Positions 1 to 9,030 of a DNA stretch of 64,000 nucleotides are shown piece by piece. The notes beneath the pieces were generated by a model. That model ran no database searches, had not been told where the DNA came from, and saw only the letters and a list, made by a program, of their open reading frames with translations. This stretch comes from Allantophomopsis cytisporea (Eukaryota; Ascomycota; Leotiomycetes; Phacidiales; Phacidiaceae). The translations under genes and the position numbers were made by a program. Within the stretch, counting starts at the first letter, position 1. The number at the start of each line of letters is the position of its first letter. The stretch covers positions 744,001 to 808,000 of the forward strand of contig CP103023.1 in NCBI GenBank assembly GCA_024752435.1, in the 5' to 3' direction.

Positions 1-1
1 T

Positions 2-2122
2 CAGAAACGTCACCTGTATCTGAAACTGGAGAAGTGCGAATTTCACCAACAGTCAGTTGGATTCTTGGGTTATATGATAACCACCGAAGGAATCCAGATG
101 GACGATTCCAAAGTACGAGCAGTCCACGAATGGCCGATACCAAACTCTGTCAAGGAAGTGCAATCCTTCCTTGGATTTGCCAATTTCTACCGAAGATTCA
201 TCAAGGGATATTCAAGTATTACAGCACCAATTTCGGAATTGACGAAGAAGGACCAAGCCTTCAAATGGACTGATGAAGCTCAACGAGCTTTCGAGAAACT
301 CAAGGAGAGTTTCACAACCGCACCCATATTGAGGAACTTCGACCCTGAAGTCCTCATAGTGGTGGAAACGGATTCCTCCGATTACGCAATCGGGGCGGTA
401 CTGAGTCAACCGGATGAGAACAAGAAGCTTCGACCTGTCGCTTTCTTCTCCCGCAAGTTGACTTCAGCCGAGCTGAACTATGAGATCCACGATAAGGAAT
501 TGTTAGCAATCGTCGCTGCATTTCAAGAATGGAGAGTTTACCTGGAAGGACCTAAGTATGAAGTAGCAGTAATCACAGACCACAAGAATCTGCTATACTT
601 CACAACCACGAAGGTGTTGAACAGACGACAAGTACGATGGTCAGAACTCATGGCCAGGTACAACTTCAAGATCACCTACCGTAAAGGATCCGAAAACGCC
701 AAAGCCGACGCACTCAGTCGACGTGCAGATTATATGCAGAACAAGGAACCAGTGTCACACGCTATATTTCAAGATAACGGAGACAATCTGACGTATAACC
801 ACCCGGAGTTAAACGCCACAATGCAAGTCGAAGATCCGGACATACTTCAAAGTATTCGACAAGCATATGCCACGGATACTACGGCACAACGTATTTTGGG
901 AAACCCCAATGGACACCCAGGAACCTCAGTAACAACAAACCGGACACTACTGTTCAAAGGACTAGTCTATGTTCCCGCGCCCCTGCGGAAACAGTTAGTC
1001 AAAGAACAACACGAGCTACCAGCACACGGACACCAGGGAATAGGCAAGACGTTGGAACGTCTGACCAGAACATACTACTTCCCAGGAATGAAGAACCAAG
1101 TAGAGAAAGTCATAAGAGAATGTGACATTTGCTCTAGAAACAAGGTCAATCGACACGCACCTTACGGACAGCTAAAATCACCAGCAGTACCGAAGGGAGC
1201 ATGGAAATCCATTGCCCTGGATTTCATCGTCAAACTACCACTTTCAAAGGAACCACTTACGAAAGTAGAATACGACTCAATCGTAGTCATCACCGATAGG
1301 ATGACAAAATATGGATATTTCATACCATATAAGGAATCCAGTACCGCAGAAGACTTGGCGTACACTTTCCTGAAAACGATTGTCAGCAACCATGGTATGC
1401 CAGATGAAATAATATCCGACCGAGACAAGCTGTTCACTTCGAACTTCTGGAAGTCCCTAATGAGCCAGTTAGGAACTAACCACAAGCTCTCGACAGCCTA
1501 CCACCCACAAACAGACGGACAAACTGAACGACTCAACCAGACGCTTGAGCAGTACCTCCGCTGTTATGTGAATTACAAACAAGATAATTGGGTACGACTA
1601 TTACCCCTTGCACAGTTTGCGTATAACAGTGCAACCACGGAAACTACGAAAGTTTCACCATTCTATGCCAACTATGGGCTAGAACCGGAAGCGTATCATT
1701 CACCCCGAGAAATACAGGTACTTGCAGAAGCAGCACAAATGCAGGTTGCAGAACTCAAAACACTCCACAAGCAACTAGCCAAGGATATCGAGTTTTTTAA
1801 CCAACGATCAGCAAGTTATCAGAATGGAAAAAGGATAGAGGGACCTACCTTTTCGGAGGGAGACAAAGTCTACCTCATACGCAGAAACATCAAGACAACC
1901 AGACCAAGCAACAAGTTGGACAATGTCAAAATCGGACCATTCAAGATTTTGAGGAAAATTAGTTCAGTCAACTACGAACTCCAGCTACCAACGAGCATGA
2001 AAATACACCCTGTGTTCCACGCGTCTCTGCTGGAACCAGCGCCACAGAATGCACGCTACGCACACTACCCAGACCTATCCCAGGAAAACGAGAACACCGA
2101 ATACGTCGTCGAAAAATCCTAG
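2..2122 (+). CDS. Ty3/Gypsy retrotransposon Pol polyprotein, 5'-truncated by the window edge
   Basis: This is the C-terminal part of a Gypsy Pol; the reading frame is already open at base 2, so protease and most of the reverse transcriptase lie outside the window. In order it shows the RT thumb/connection (FLGFANFYRRFIKGYS), RNase H (acidic positions in ETDSSDYAIG, EIHDKELLAI, TDHKNL, KADALSRR), the integrase HHCC zinc domain (HELPAHGHQG then CDICSRNK) and the integrase DDE core (ALDFIVKLP, ISDRDKLFTS, YHPQTDGQTERLNQ). After that comes the GPY/F-like linker (KIGPFKIL) ending in HPVFHASLLEP. The frame stops at 2120-2122 just where a chromodomain should follow, and the chromodomain continues in another frame. 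The sequence is not AT-skewed like the block to its right, which suggests a younger insertion. Confidence 0.95.
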   Translation, partial: QKRHLYLKLEKCEFHQQSVGFLGYMITTEGIQMDDSKVRAVHEWPIPNSVKEVQSFLGFANFYRRFIKGYSSITAPISELTKKDQAFKWTDEAQRAFEKLKESFTTAPILRNFDPEVLIVVETDSSDYAIGAVLSQPDENKKLRPVAFFSRKLTSAELNYEIHDKELLAIVAAFQEWRVYLEGPKYEVAVITDHKNLLYFTTTKVLNRRQVRWSELMARYNFKITYRKGSENAKADALSRRADYMQNKEPVSHAIFQDNGDNLTYNHPELNATMQVEDPDILQSIRQAYATDTTAQRILGNPNGHPGTSVTTNRTLLFKGLVYVPAPLRKQLVKEQHELPAHGHQGIGKTLERLTRTYYFPGMKNQVEKVIRECDICSRNKVNRHAPYGQLKSPAVPKGAWKSIALDFIVKLPLSKEPLTKVEYDSIVVITDRMTKYGYFIPYKESSTAEDLAYTFLKTIVSNHGMPDEIISDRDKLFTSNFWKSLMSQLGTNHKLSTAYHPQTDGQTERLNQTLEQYLRCYVNYKQDNWVRLLPLAQFAYNSATTETTKVSPFYANYGLEPEAYHSPREIQVLAEAAQMQVAELKTLHKQLAKDIEFFNQRSASYQNGKRIEGPTFSEGDKVYLIRRNIKTTRPSNKLDNVKIGPFKILRKISSVNYELQLPTSMKIHPVFHASLLEPAPQNARYAHYPDLSQENENTEYVVEKS

Positions 2123-2331
2123 ACTGCAAATGGGTCAGAAACGAACTCAGATATTTGGTCAAATGGGAAGGTTACAATGACTCAGACAACACATGGGAAC
2201 CTACCGAAAACTTCAACCTTGAGACGTTGGAAGATTACCATTCGGAACATCCAATCCCTCCCAGAAGGAAGGAGACACCGCCGCGAAGAGGTCGCCCTCG
2301 GGCGAGAGGTCGAGGCCGGGGTCGGTGGTAG
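2099..2331 (+). pseudogene. Frameshifted chromodomain tail of the Gypsy Pol
   Basis: In the frame with codons starting at 2125 the sequence encodes a chromodomain (KWVRNELRYLVKWEGY, then NTWEPTENF), followed by a proline/arginine-rich tail ending at a TAG at 2329-2331. The integrase frame runs into a stop at 2120-2122. The switch fits loss of one A in the A-run at 2112-2116. Chromodomains of chromoviruses bind histone marks and steer integration, so this copy would make an integrase without its targeting module unless ribosomal frameshifting rescues it. Sequencing error in the A-run is the other explanation. Confidence 0.85.
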
Positions 2332-2795
2332 CGAACGGGTTGGCTCCAGCATGAAGCGTTGCGCTCTGCCTCCGCCTTCTCTTCCGCTTCTTTTCTTTCT
2401 TTCTCCTCCACAGCTTCAAGTTCGTCAAGCGTAGCTAGTCCGCGACGAAGCATTTCACTACCACGGGATTTCAACAATTTCTGCATACGGCGAAGACGCA
2501 TACGGCGAGCGAAGGCCTCCCGCTCCTGTTGAGCCGCGAGCTCTTCCTCGGCCTCCAGTCGTGCCTCTTCCAAACGAAGTTTCTCCCAGTCAGAAACTGA
2601 GGGTGCACTAACGTCACATTTCGTATTTCTTTGAACACACTCACTACAGCGCTTCGAGTGAGGGGAAACCACGCATTTGCGCCCCGAAGTAAAACAAGCT
2701 CGACAAGGCGCCATTTTCATTTCAGTACCGTTCTTTTCGACACGCTCAGCGAGAGCAACACGTTCTTTGATTTTCAAATGGTTCGGAGAAGGCAT
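2235..2795 (-). CDS. Antisense ORF in the Gypsy 3' region: Zn2Cys6-like cluster plus charged coiled coil
   Basis: A 186-codon ORF runs antisense to the retrotransposon, from just inside the 3' LTR back across the end of the chromodomain coding region. Near residues 31-62 its cysteines follow C-x2-C-x6-C-x8-C-x2-C-x6-C, which is the spacing of a fungal Zn(II)2Cys6 cluster. After that come about 75 residues rich in E, K, R and A with the look of a coiled coil (EKLRLEEARLEAEEELAAQ). The last 30 residues are the complement of the chromodomain tail and look like overlap coding. It may be a transposon-borne regulator or nucleic-acid-binding protein, or a chance antisense frame. The exact Cys spacing argues for a real protein, but function is unknown. 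Confidence 0.5.
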   Translation of the reverse strand: MPSPNHLKIKERVALAERVEKNGTEMKMAPCRACFTSGRKCVVSPHSKRCSECVQRNTKCDVSAPSVSDWEKLRLEEARLEAEEELAAQQEREAFARRMRLRRMQKLLKSRGSEMLRRGLATLDELEAVEEKERKEAEEKAEAERNASCWSQPVRYHRPRPRPLARGRPLRGGVSFLLGGIGCSEW

Positions 2796-2895
2796 GTTGA
2801 GAACGGAAGGCCATGATGTTACTAAGGTGGGAATTGCCCCGCTTAAGTAGTGTCGGATCTACCCGGTCACTCATTGGGTCAAAGGGACTTGACCA

Positions 2896-2911
2896 ATGAG
2901 GAGGGGACCTT
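2896..2911 (+). other. Polypurine tract of the Gypsy element
   Basis: A purine-rich run (GAGGAGGGGA) lies immediately 5' of the TGTTACAG start of the 3' LTR. This is where plus-strand DNA synthesis is primed in LTR retrotransposons. It supports the left boundary chosen for the LTR. Confidence 0.7.
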
Positions 2912-2912
2912 G

Positions 2913-3314
2913 TGTTACAGCCCTGTACTACGGTCTACGATCACAACAACTAGAGAAGGCTGTAACAGGGTCACATGTCGGAAAAGTCACGGGCTACATG
3001 AGTCACGTGATGGATAGTTGGGATAGTCGGGATAGTCGGGCGTTCCTAACTATCCTACTATTCCCAGAGCAGGAAACAACTATATAGATCTCTGTATTCC
3101 CTTAGTAGATAGGAGCTTCGTGCTCAACTTCAATCAATACTTTGTTACCCACCTTTGCCCACACCTTTGCCAGAGTATTAAGTTACGTGCTTCGATACCA
3201 ACAGCAACCACTTAGTTTCACTGGAGAGCCCCTACCTCTTCGTATATCGTGCCAGTATATACAACCGCTGAGAAGCCTGTGCTTTGCCACCTACCCAGCA
3301 GCAAGGACGTAACA
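2913..3314 (+). repeat. 3' LTR of the Gypsy element (402 bp)
   Basis: It begins TGTTACAG and ends GACGTAACA, giving TGTTAC/GTAACA terminal inverted repeats. A second complete copy of the same length is at 21888-22289, and degraded copies are at 28959-29364 and about 52582-52830, both reversed. Inside are a CACGTG box at 3004-3009, a hairpin-forming segment (3012-3055) and a TATATAGA promoter-like motif near 3082. The 5' LTR is outside the window, so the target duplication cannot be checked here. Confidence 0.9.
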
Positions 3315-4420
3315 AAGAGCTAGGCGAGAAGGAAATATATCTATCTGGCGTAGGTTCTAGGTTATATAGGTATCCTAGGTAATAAAGCTGTAGATAGGCT
3401 AGCTACAACGACAATAGTACTTAAAAGTATAATAACTACTCTATTATAGTTTAGAGACAAGTTTAAATCTATAGTGTTAAAAAGCCTAAAGTAGATATAG
3501 TAAAGTATATAGTCGAGTATACTATAGACTATAAGCAGACGCTTTAAAGAAGTTGATTCTATATTGCCTAGGAGATATATTAAAGTACTCTATAATATAC
3601 TGACGAGACTAGAAGTATATATACTAGCACAGCTATAAACAAGGCACTCTAAACTTCGAGACTTTCTAGTAAGCATTAAAGCAGAAACAAACAATCAATA
3701 TAAGTATAGCCGAGGCAAAGAAGACAAGCGATATTTTCTCTTCTACTACTAGTAGTATAAATACCTCTAGGGTAATATAATTGCAAAATCTGGGCAACAA
3801 TATAGCAATTTGTAGTATATACTAGGAGGAAGGTCTTCCTACTAAAATCCGAACAGGTCTAGCTACAACAGACTAGTTGAAAAGTAGAAACTAGACTTGA
3901 CGGTAGTCAGAACAATAATCAGATTTATATTAAGTACAAGGAGACTAAGCCTATAAATATAGTCGTCGATAGTTCTATAGAACTCTTAGTATCTTAGTAT
4001 TTAAAGATGTAATATAGTAGAGCTACTAGCAAGGTAAAAAAGTATAGGCTATTAAATAATTCTGAGGTCCTATAATATAAACGTGTAAATAGCATAATTA
4101 AGCTAGAAGTAGGGCTATATAGGGTCGGGCAGACCTTGTATAGCCAATAAGAATAAATCAAATCAAATCAAATCAATTAATGATTGTAGGTTGTAGTACT
4201 AGGCTATAACAACTGTATAGAAACTATAGAATTTATCCTGTAAAAAGGAAATAATATATAAGTCCTATAAGCTTTTTCTTCCTCTTCTTTTCTTCCTTTT
4301 TTTCTACTAAAACTATATACAAATCTCTTATATTATAGAATACTAACTGATATAGTTTAACAAATAATCAAAAGTAGTACAAACATTTCAGCAAAAGTTA
4401 AATCATTCTATAGGATATAC
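3315..4420. other. AT-rich, RIP-like sequence without a recognisable gene
   Basis: From about 3340 the composition changes to a TA-dinucleotide-rich sequence with stops in every frame. No ORF above 60 codons and no recognisable protein similarity was found. A short (AATCA)n-like run lies at about 4155-4180. Confidence 0.7.
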
Positions 4421-6204
4421 TATTCTACTATCTTTTATTTCAAAGTAATAGCCTCTTTAACCTTTTGAAGAGATATACTATATATACTTAGACGCTCGAC
4501 TTTATATAGTATATTAGCTACAAATATACAATAAGTAGCTAACAACCAAAATATACTCTCAATAAAGTTATTGACTGAATTGTTGGTATTTTGTAGTATC
4601 TACAAAAGCTCTTTTATATTACTAAAATACTTTGGAGTTATATACTTCTACTTAATCTTTTGTTGAAAAAAGAGTTTTTATACTAAAACCCCTAAAGCCC
4701 AAATGTCTATAGCCTTAGAATATTGTACTTTGCTAGTTTTTTACTTCAATACTATTACTTTTGGGGCTAGGTACTTGACTATACCCTTTATATAATCTTT
4801 TATATACTCGAGCTAGTTGGTCGTATGTCCGAAATCGATAATTTGTAAAATTAGGGGGGAAAAAGAAATAATTATGACATTGTCTGGTTTGAAATCGCAG
4901 TATACTATTCTATAGTTGTATATATACTTGAGTACATCTATAAGTTGCCCGAAGATAGTTCTACGATCCGAATATAGCATTTCCGAAAATATAACATTTC
5001 GAAGGTCTGTCTGTACTAAAAAGGTATATATTAAATAGACCTCGTTAACTTAACGAGAAGATAATTCGGGTCTAGTACGTAATATATCAATAAGCTTGTA
5101 GATATAGCGTTATATAGTTCTTAGTAATTATTTTATTAAGAATATAGTATATAAACTTATATATTGTAGTATAGCTTTTAACATCTAAACTTCTTGAATA
5201 GTTGGATATTTCTTAAACTACTTTATTTTTTTAATTGCAACAAGAGATCCTATATTCTTATTAAAGCCAGATAAAACTATACAAGATACTCCGTTGGAAA
5301 TTATATCTTTAATCGAGTATTCTATAAATTGTTGGTTGGTAATCGAAGGCTTTAGATCTAGCTATAGTAACAGCGTTTAGGCTTCGGGCTTCTTTATTAA
5401 ACTAGCAAGTTGATCTATATACCTACTTAACTATATAAACTAGAGTATATATGTCAAGTTGCTAAAGCTAATACTAGTTGTAGGTAAAGTTAAAGCTCTC
5501 TAGGCTTTCTAGATATTCTTTTTACCATCGAGAAGAATCTGTCTATTGTCGGACTATACTATTAGAATACTAGAAGTATTATTATAAATAAAACGGCTAT
5601 ATCGTCCGGCAATATAGTAGCTTTTACCAAGGGTAAGTAGAAGGTCGACTCCTTTGTTCTTTTTATCTTGCTTGCTACTGCCTACTACCTATCTAAGCTT
5701 ACAGTTAAAAAAGAGGATATTTAAATTGAGTCGGTAGTAGCTAGTCTAAATAGCTATAGCTTCATCGTTATTTGTCTTCTTCTCTACTTTATTTTCAATT
5801 GTTGCCCCCTTTATACTTGTACTTGTCTCTTTTGCTTTATTTGTACTTGTCTCTTCTACTTTACTTGTATTTGTTTCTTCAAAATCTATACGCAAGATAT
5901 ATATATAACTCTAAGTATATAGATTGTAGTCAGGAAAGCATTGTAGTTGTTCTACAATATTGCTAAATATAAGCTTTGCTAATCGATTCTCTAGTATTAA
6001 TCGTACAAAATCGCTATCGTTTAAGGTTTGTATAGTTCTAGGTAGTATTATAGAACCTAATAGGTCTATTAACGTATTTAGATTGGTAGTTGAACAATAC
6101 AATATAGAGTTATTGTAGTTTCTGTTAGATATTTTACAGTATTTCTCTACCTTTAAATTATCGAAGAAGGCAGGACTATATATATATTTTGTTTTCAAAA
6201 ACAA
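4420..6204 (-). pseudogene. RIP-degraded protein kinase gene with a possible FHA-like segment
   Basis: On the minus strand, broken frames encode a serine/threonine kinase. Near 4800-4950 lie YCDFKPDNVIII (catalytic loop, where HRD has become YCD) and IIDFGHTTN (DFG motif). Near 4690-4790 lie KYLAPKVIVLK (APE changed to APK) and DIWALGVLV followed by a stop where W is expected. Upstream, near 5560-5700, GVDLLLTLGKSYYIAGRYSR resembles the start of an FHA domain, and a Thr/Glu-rich repeat stretch precedes it. The lesions are of the C-to-T/G-to-A kind seen in RIP. This is a dead copy of a host or element-borne kinase gene. The FHA assignment is tentative. Confidence 0.65.
5800..5880. repeat. Short tandem repeat, about 24-bp unit, inside the kinase relic
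   Basis: The unit TACTTGTCTCTTxTxCTTTA is repeated two to three times with changes. On the minus strand it reads as Thr/Ser/Glu/Lys-rich repeats (SKVEETSTNKAKETSTS), a low-complexity linker ahead of the possible FHA-like part of the kinase relic. Confidence 0.6.
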
Positions 6205-8225
6205 TATCTGTAAACCTTCCCTAGCTATTTTTACCGATTACTACCTACCCTATATACTCAGAGTATAGAATATATACCCTATATAGTTGGCTGAAAATCT
6301 TAACGCCGATTCTTCTTAGCGCCTACCTGTAACTAATAAATATAGACTATCTATTGGCTTGAGAGCAACGAAGTATATTACTAAACAACTACTAGGGGAC
6401 AACAAAAGCTTTTTAGTAGTTGGTAGTAGAACAACGCAGAATTTAGCGAGCAAATCAATATCTATCTTACAAATAACTTAGCTATACTATTTTATAGTCT
6501 GTACTATAAGTCGAATATATATAATACCGAACAATAACCTTTAAATATTGCAAATCCTCTGTTATTGTATTGTATAGATAGTAAATAATTCCCTGCAAAC
6601 GTAAATATTTATATAATATTTGCAATATATCAACTTCTACTTTGTATAGAGGATTACTATTATTATTTGTTAACGACCTATTGACGGCGATCTTATTAAT
6701 TGAAGAATACTAGTTAGACAAACTACTTCGAGAGTATACCGAATATATATGCTTTTCTTTACTAAAACTATTACTTACTTTTATTTTATATAGAAGATTA
6801 CTATTGTTACCTATTAGCAGTTAACTAACAATAATCTCGTCTAACAAAGAATATCTGTTAAAGATATACTATTTTACAACTAGAGAAAGCTTTTAATCTT
6901 GCAAGCAGCAAGTATACAAAGCATTTGTATTACAAAATAACTACAAAAGCAAACTTCAAAGACAAACGAAGAAGACAAGAATTTCAAGCGATAGAACTCG
7001 AGAGCTCTAGCCTACAAAAAGAGTTTTCTACAACTATAATAAAAGATCAAGCTATATATCCGATATACCTACTATAAAGAGGATAAAGATCTCAAGCAAT
7101 AGAATATAAAAGCTCTAGCCTTTAAAACAAGTCCTCTACAAAGAAAGATCAAGTTATAAGTTGGATACGCCTACTATTCTATTAAAACAGCTGTTTAACA
7201 AGTAAGCGTTAGAATCCGACTACAATATACAGCCTATTAGGAGGAAGATTGAATTATAAACATCTATATATAGTATTCTACTGCCTTTTACTTTAGAATA
7301 AAGGTCTTAGAGTTTTATAGTATTAAAAGTCGATTCCTATAAAACAAACGGCTTATAGTACAGCTTTATCTCCCGTTTATATACAATTGTTGCCTAAATT
7401 TATAGAGACGATCTAGAAGGGCATTAAAGGAGCTTTTAGTACTAGAAAGTCTACAATAGAAGGAAGGTAGTAGTAGAAGTCGGTATAGTAGAAGTAGTAC
7501 TTCGGTTAGTAGGCGTTAACCTAATATAACAGCAGGGACGAAGCAAATATATACCCTTTGGTAAAAAAACGAATAGTTGAAGGTATAGAAGGAAATATAT
7601 TCGGCATACTAGTATAATAAAAGAGAAAAATATATAGGATTAGTTAAATACAAAATTCTTAGTTGTATAATATACTATATGCTTTAATATAAATATTAAA
7701 GTATAGGTCGCGTACCCTTTAAAGTTATTACTAGAATTATTAAGATCTTAAAAGTACAAAAACAATATAACTTCGTTGTTACTTTGCTTTTGTAATAACA
7801 GTTTTATCAACTATATTAGTTGCTCTTCTCGTCTACTTTTACTCTTTTGCTAGGACTTAGTTGTAGGTCTATATACTAGCCAATACTAGATCTTAGCTTC
7901 TTCTATCTTGCTATATTTGTTGTAATTGCCGCTCTATAAAGCCTACTATTGCAATAGGTATTTACTAACTAAAAGTTGTATAATATCGGATAACTACTTA
8001 TAGTAGAAAAAACCAATAGTTAACTAACAATAGTATAAAAATGTTAATAGTAAAGCTATAGCTTTTGGTCTGTAAATAAGGAAATAAAACGAGTTTTATA
8101 TTATTGAAAGAAATATATTTAGTATTAGATAAGAGCTTTGTATAGGATTTACTTAAAAATAAAGGCGTTTATATAATCAATTGTTGTACAATGAAATAAT
8201 TCTAGTACTAAAACATCTTAGTGTT
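6205..8225. other. AT-rich degenerate sequence with diverged internal duplications
   Basis: No ORF or protein similarity was recognised. Two pairs of diverged direct repeats are visible: about 6647-6720 against 6790-6860, and 6981-7080 against 7089-7180. They suggest decayed repetitive coding or repeat DNA. Confidence 0.5.
6981..7180. repeat. Two diverged direct copies of a ~95-bp unit
   Basis: Copy A (6981-7080) and copy B (7089-7180) share TCAAGCRATAGAA, AAAGCTCTAGCCT-like, TTTTCTACAA/TCCTCTACAA, AAAGATCAAGYTATA and ACCTACTAT/GCCTACTAT in the same order. They are too diverged for a recent duplication. Confidence 0.6.
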
Positions 8226-8229
8226 GTAT

Positions 8230-9030
8230 ATATCTTATACTCTTAGGAGTATATACTCCTAGAGTTTTTTAGTACTCGAGTATATACTTGTATTCTTTAT
8301 ACTCTTTATACTCCCTATACTCCTACTAGCATTATTATATATTATAATTAGAGTTTGAAGAGTTTTTATAATACTAGAATATATATACTATTGACTATAT
8401 CCTTCAATATTATATTTAATTCCGAACTTTCTTCTTTTCTAGGATCTTTTAATTTAAGAGAATACTCCTTCCTACTATTATATAGTATAGATAGCCAAAT
8501 ACTAATCAACTTAGTCTTTACAACTCTTTAAAGAGTATTAGGACTACCTATTTCTATACTCTTATATAGTTCAGTATATGTTTTTATAGCAAGACTATTT
8601 TCAAAGGAGCTTTTACTCGGACTACTATACCAAATCTAGTTTAGATACTTGTTTCTAAGCTGTATATTGCTATTATTTCAAGTACTAATTACAAATACTT
8701 CTACAAGTAATTTAATTAAACATTATAAAATTAAACACCTATATATAAAGCAGTCCCTTGATTATATACCAAGTATAAAACAGCTATTCTCAAGTATTTC
8801 TAGTATTTTAAGTACTTCGAGAACTTTAGAATCTATACTAATATCTATTCTTCAATTCCTTTAGCAAAGTACCAATACAATACCTTTACAACTACAATAA
8901 AGAGAACTTTTACTCTAATATTTTATTGCTAATAATATTGTACTTTGTACTATAGAGTCTCTATTATTCTTACAATTAATACAATATATTAGTCTATAAG
9001 TATTAACTATATTTAACTCTTTAAAATAAC
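8230..9030 (+). mobile_element. RIP-degraded BED-finger (hAT-like) transposon relic
   Basis: The part from about 8230 to 8500 aligns by eye with the less mutated sequence at 20560-20760 (shared landmarks TACTCxTACTAGC, TTATAATTAG, TTTCTTCTTxTC, GAATxCTCCTT). Downstream, near 8690-8760, the plus strand encodes TSTSNLIKHYKIKH, which matches the C-terminal His-x4/5-His half of a BED zinc finger as found at the start of hAT transposases. No catalytic domain is recognisable because the next element begins at 9031. The palindromic GTACT/AGTATAC-type repeats near 8230-8330 may be subterminal repeats. Confidence 0.45.
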
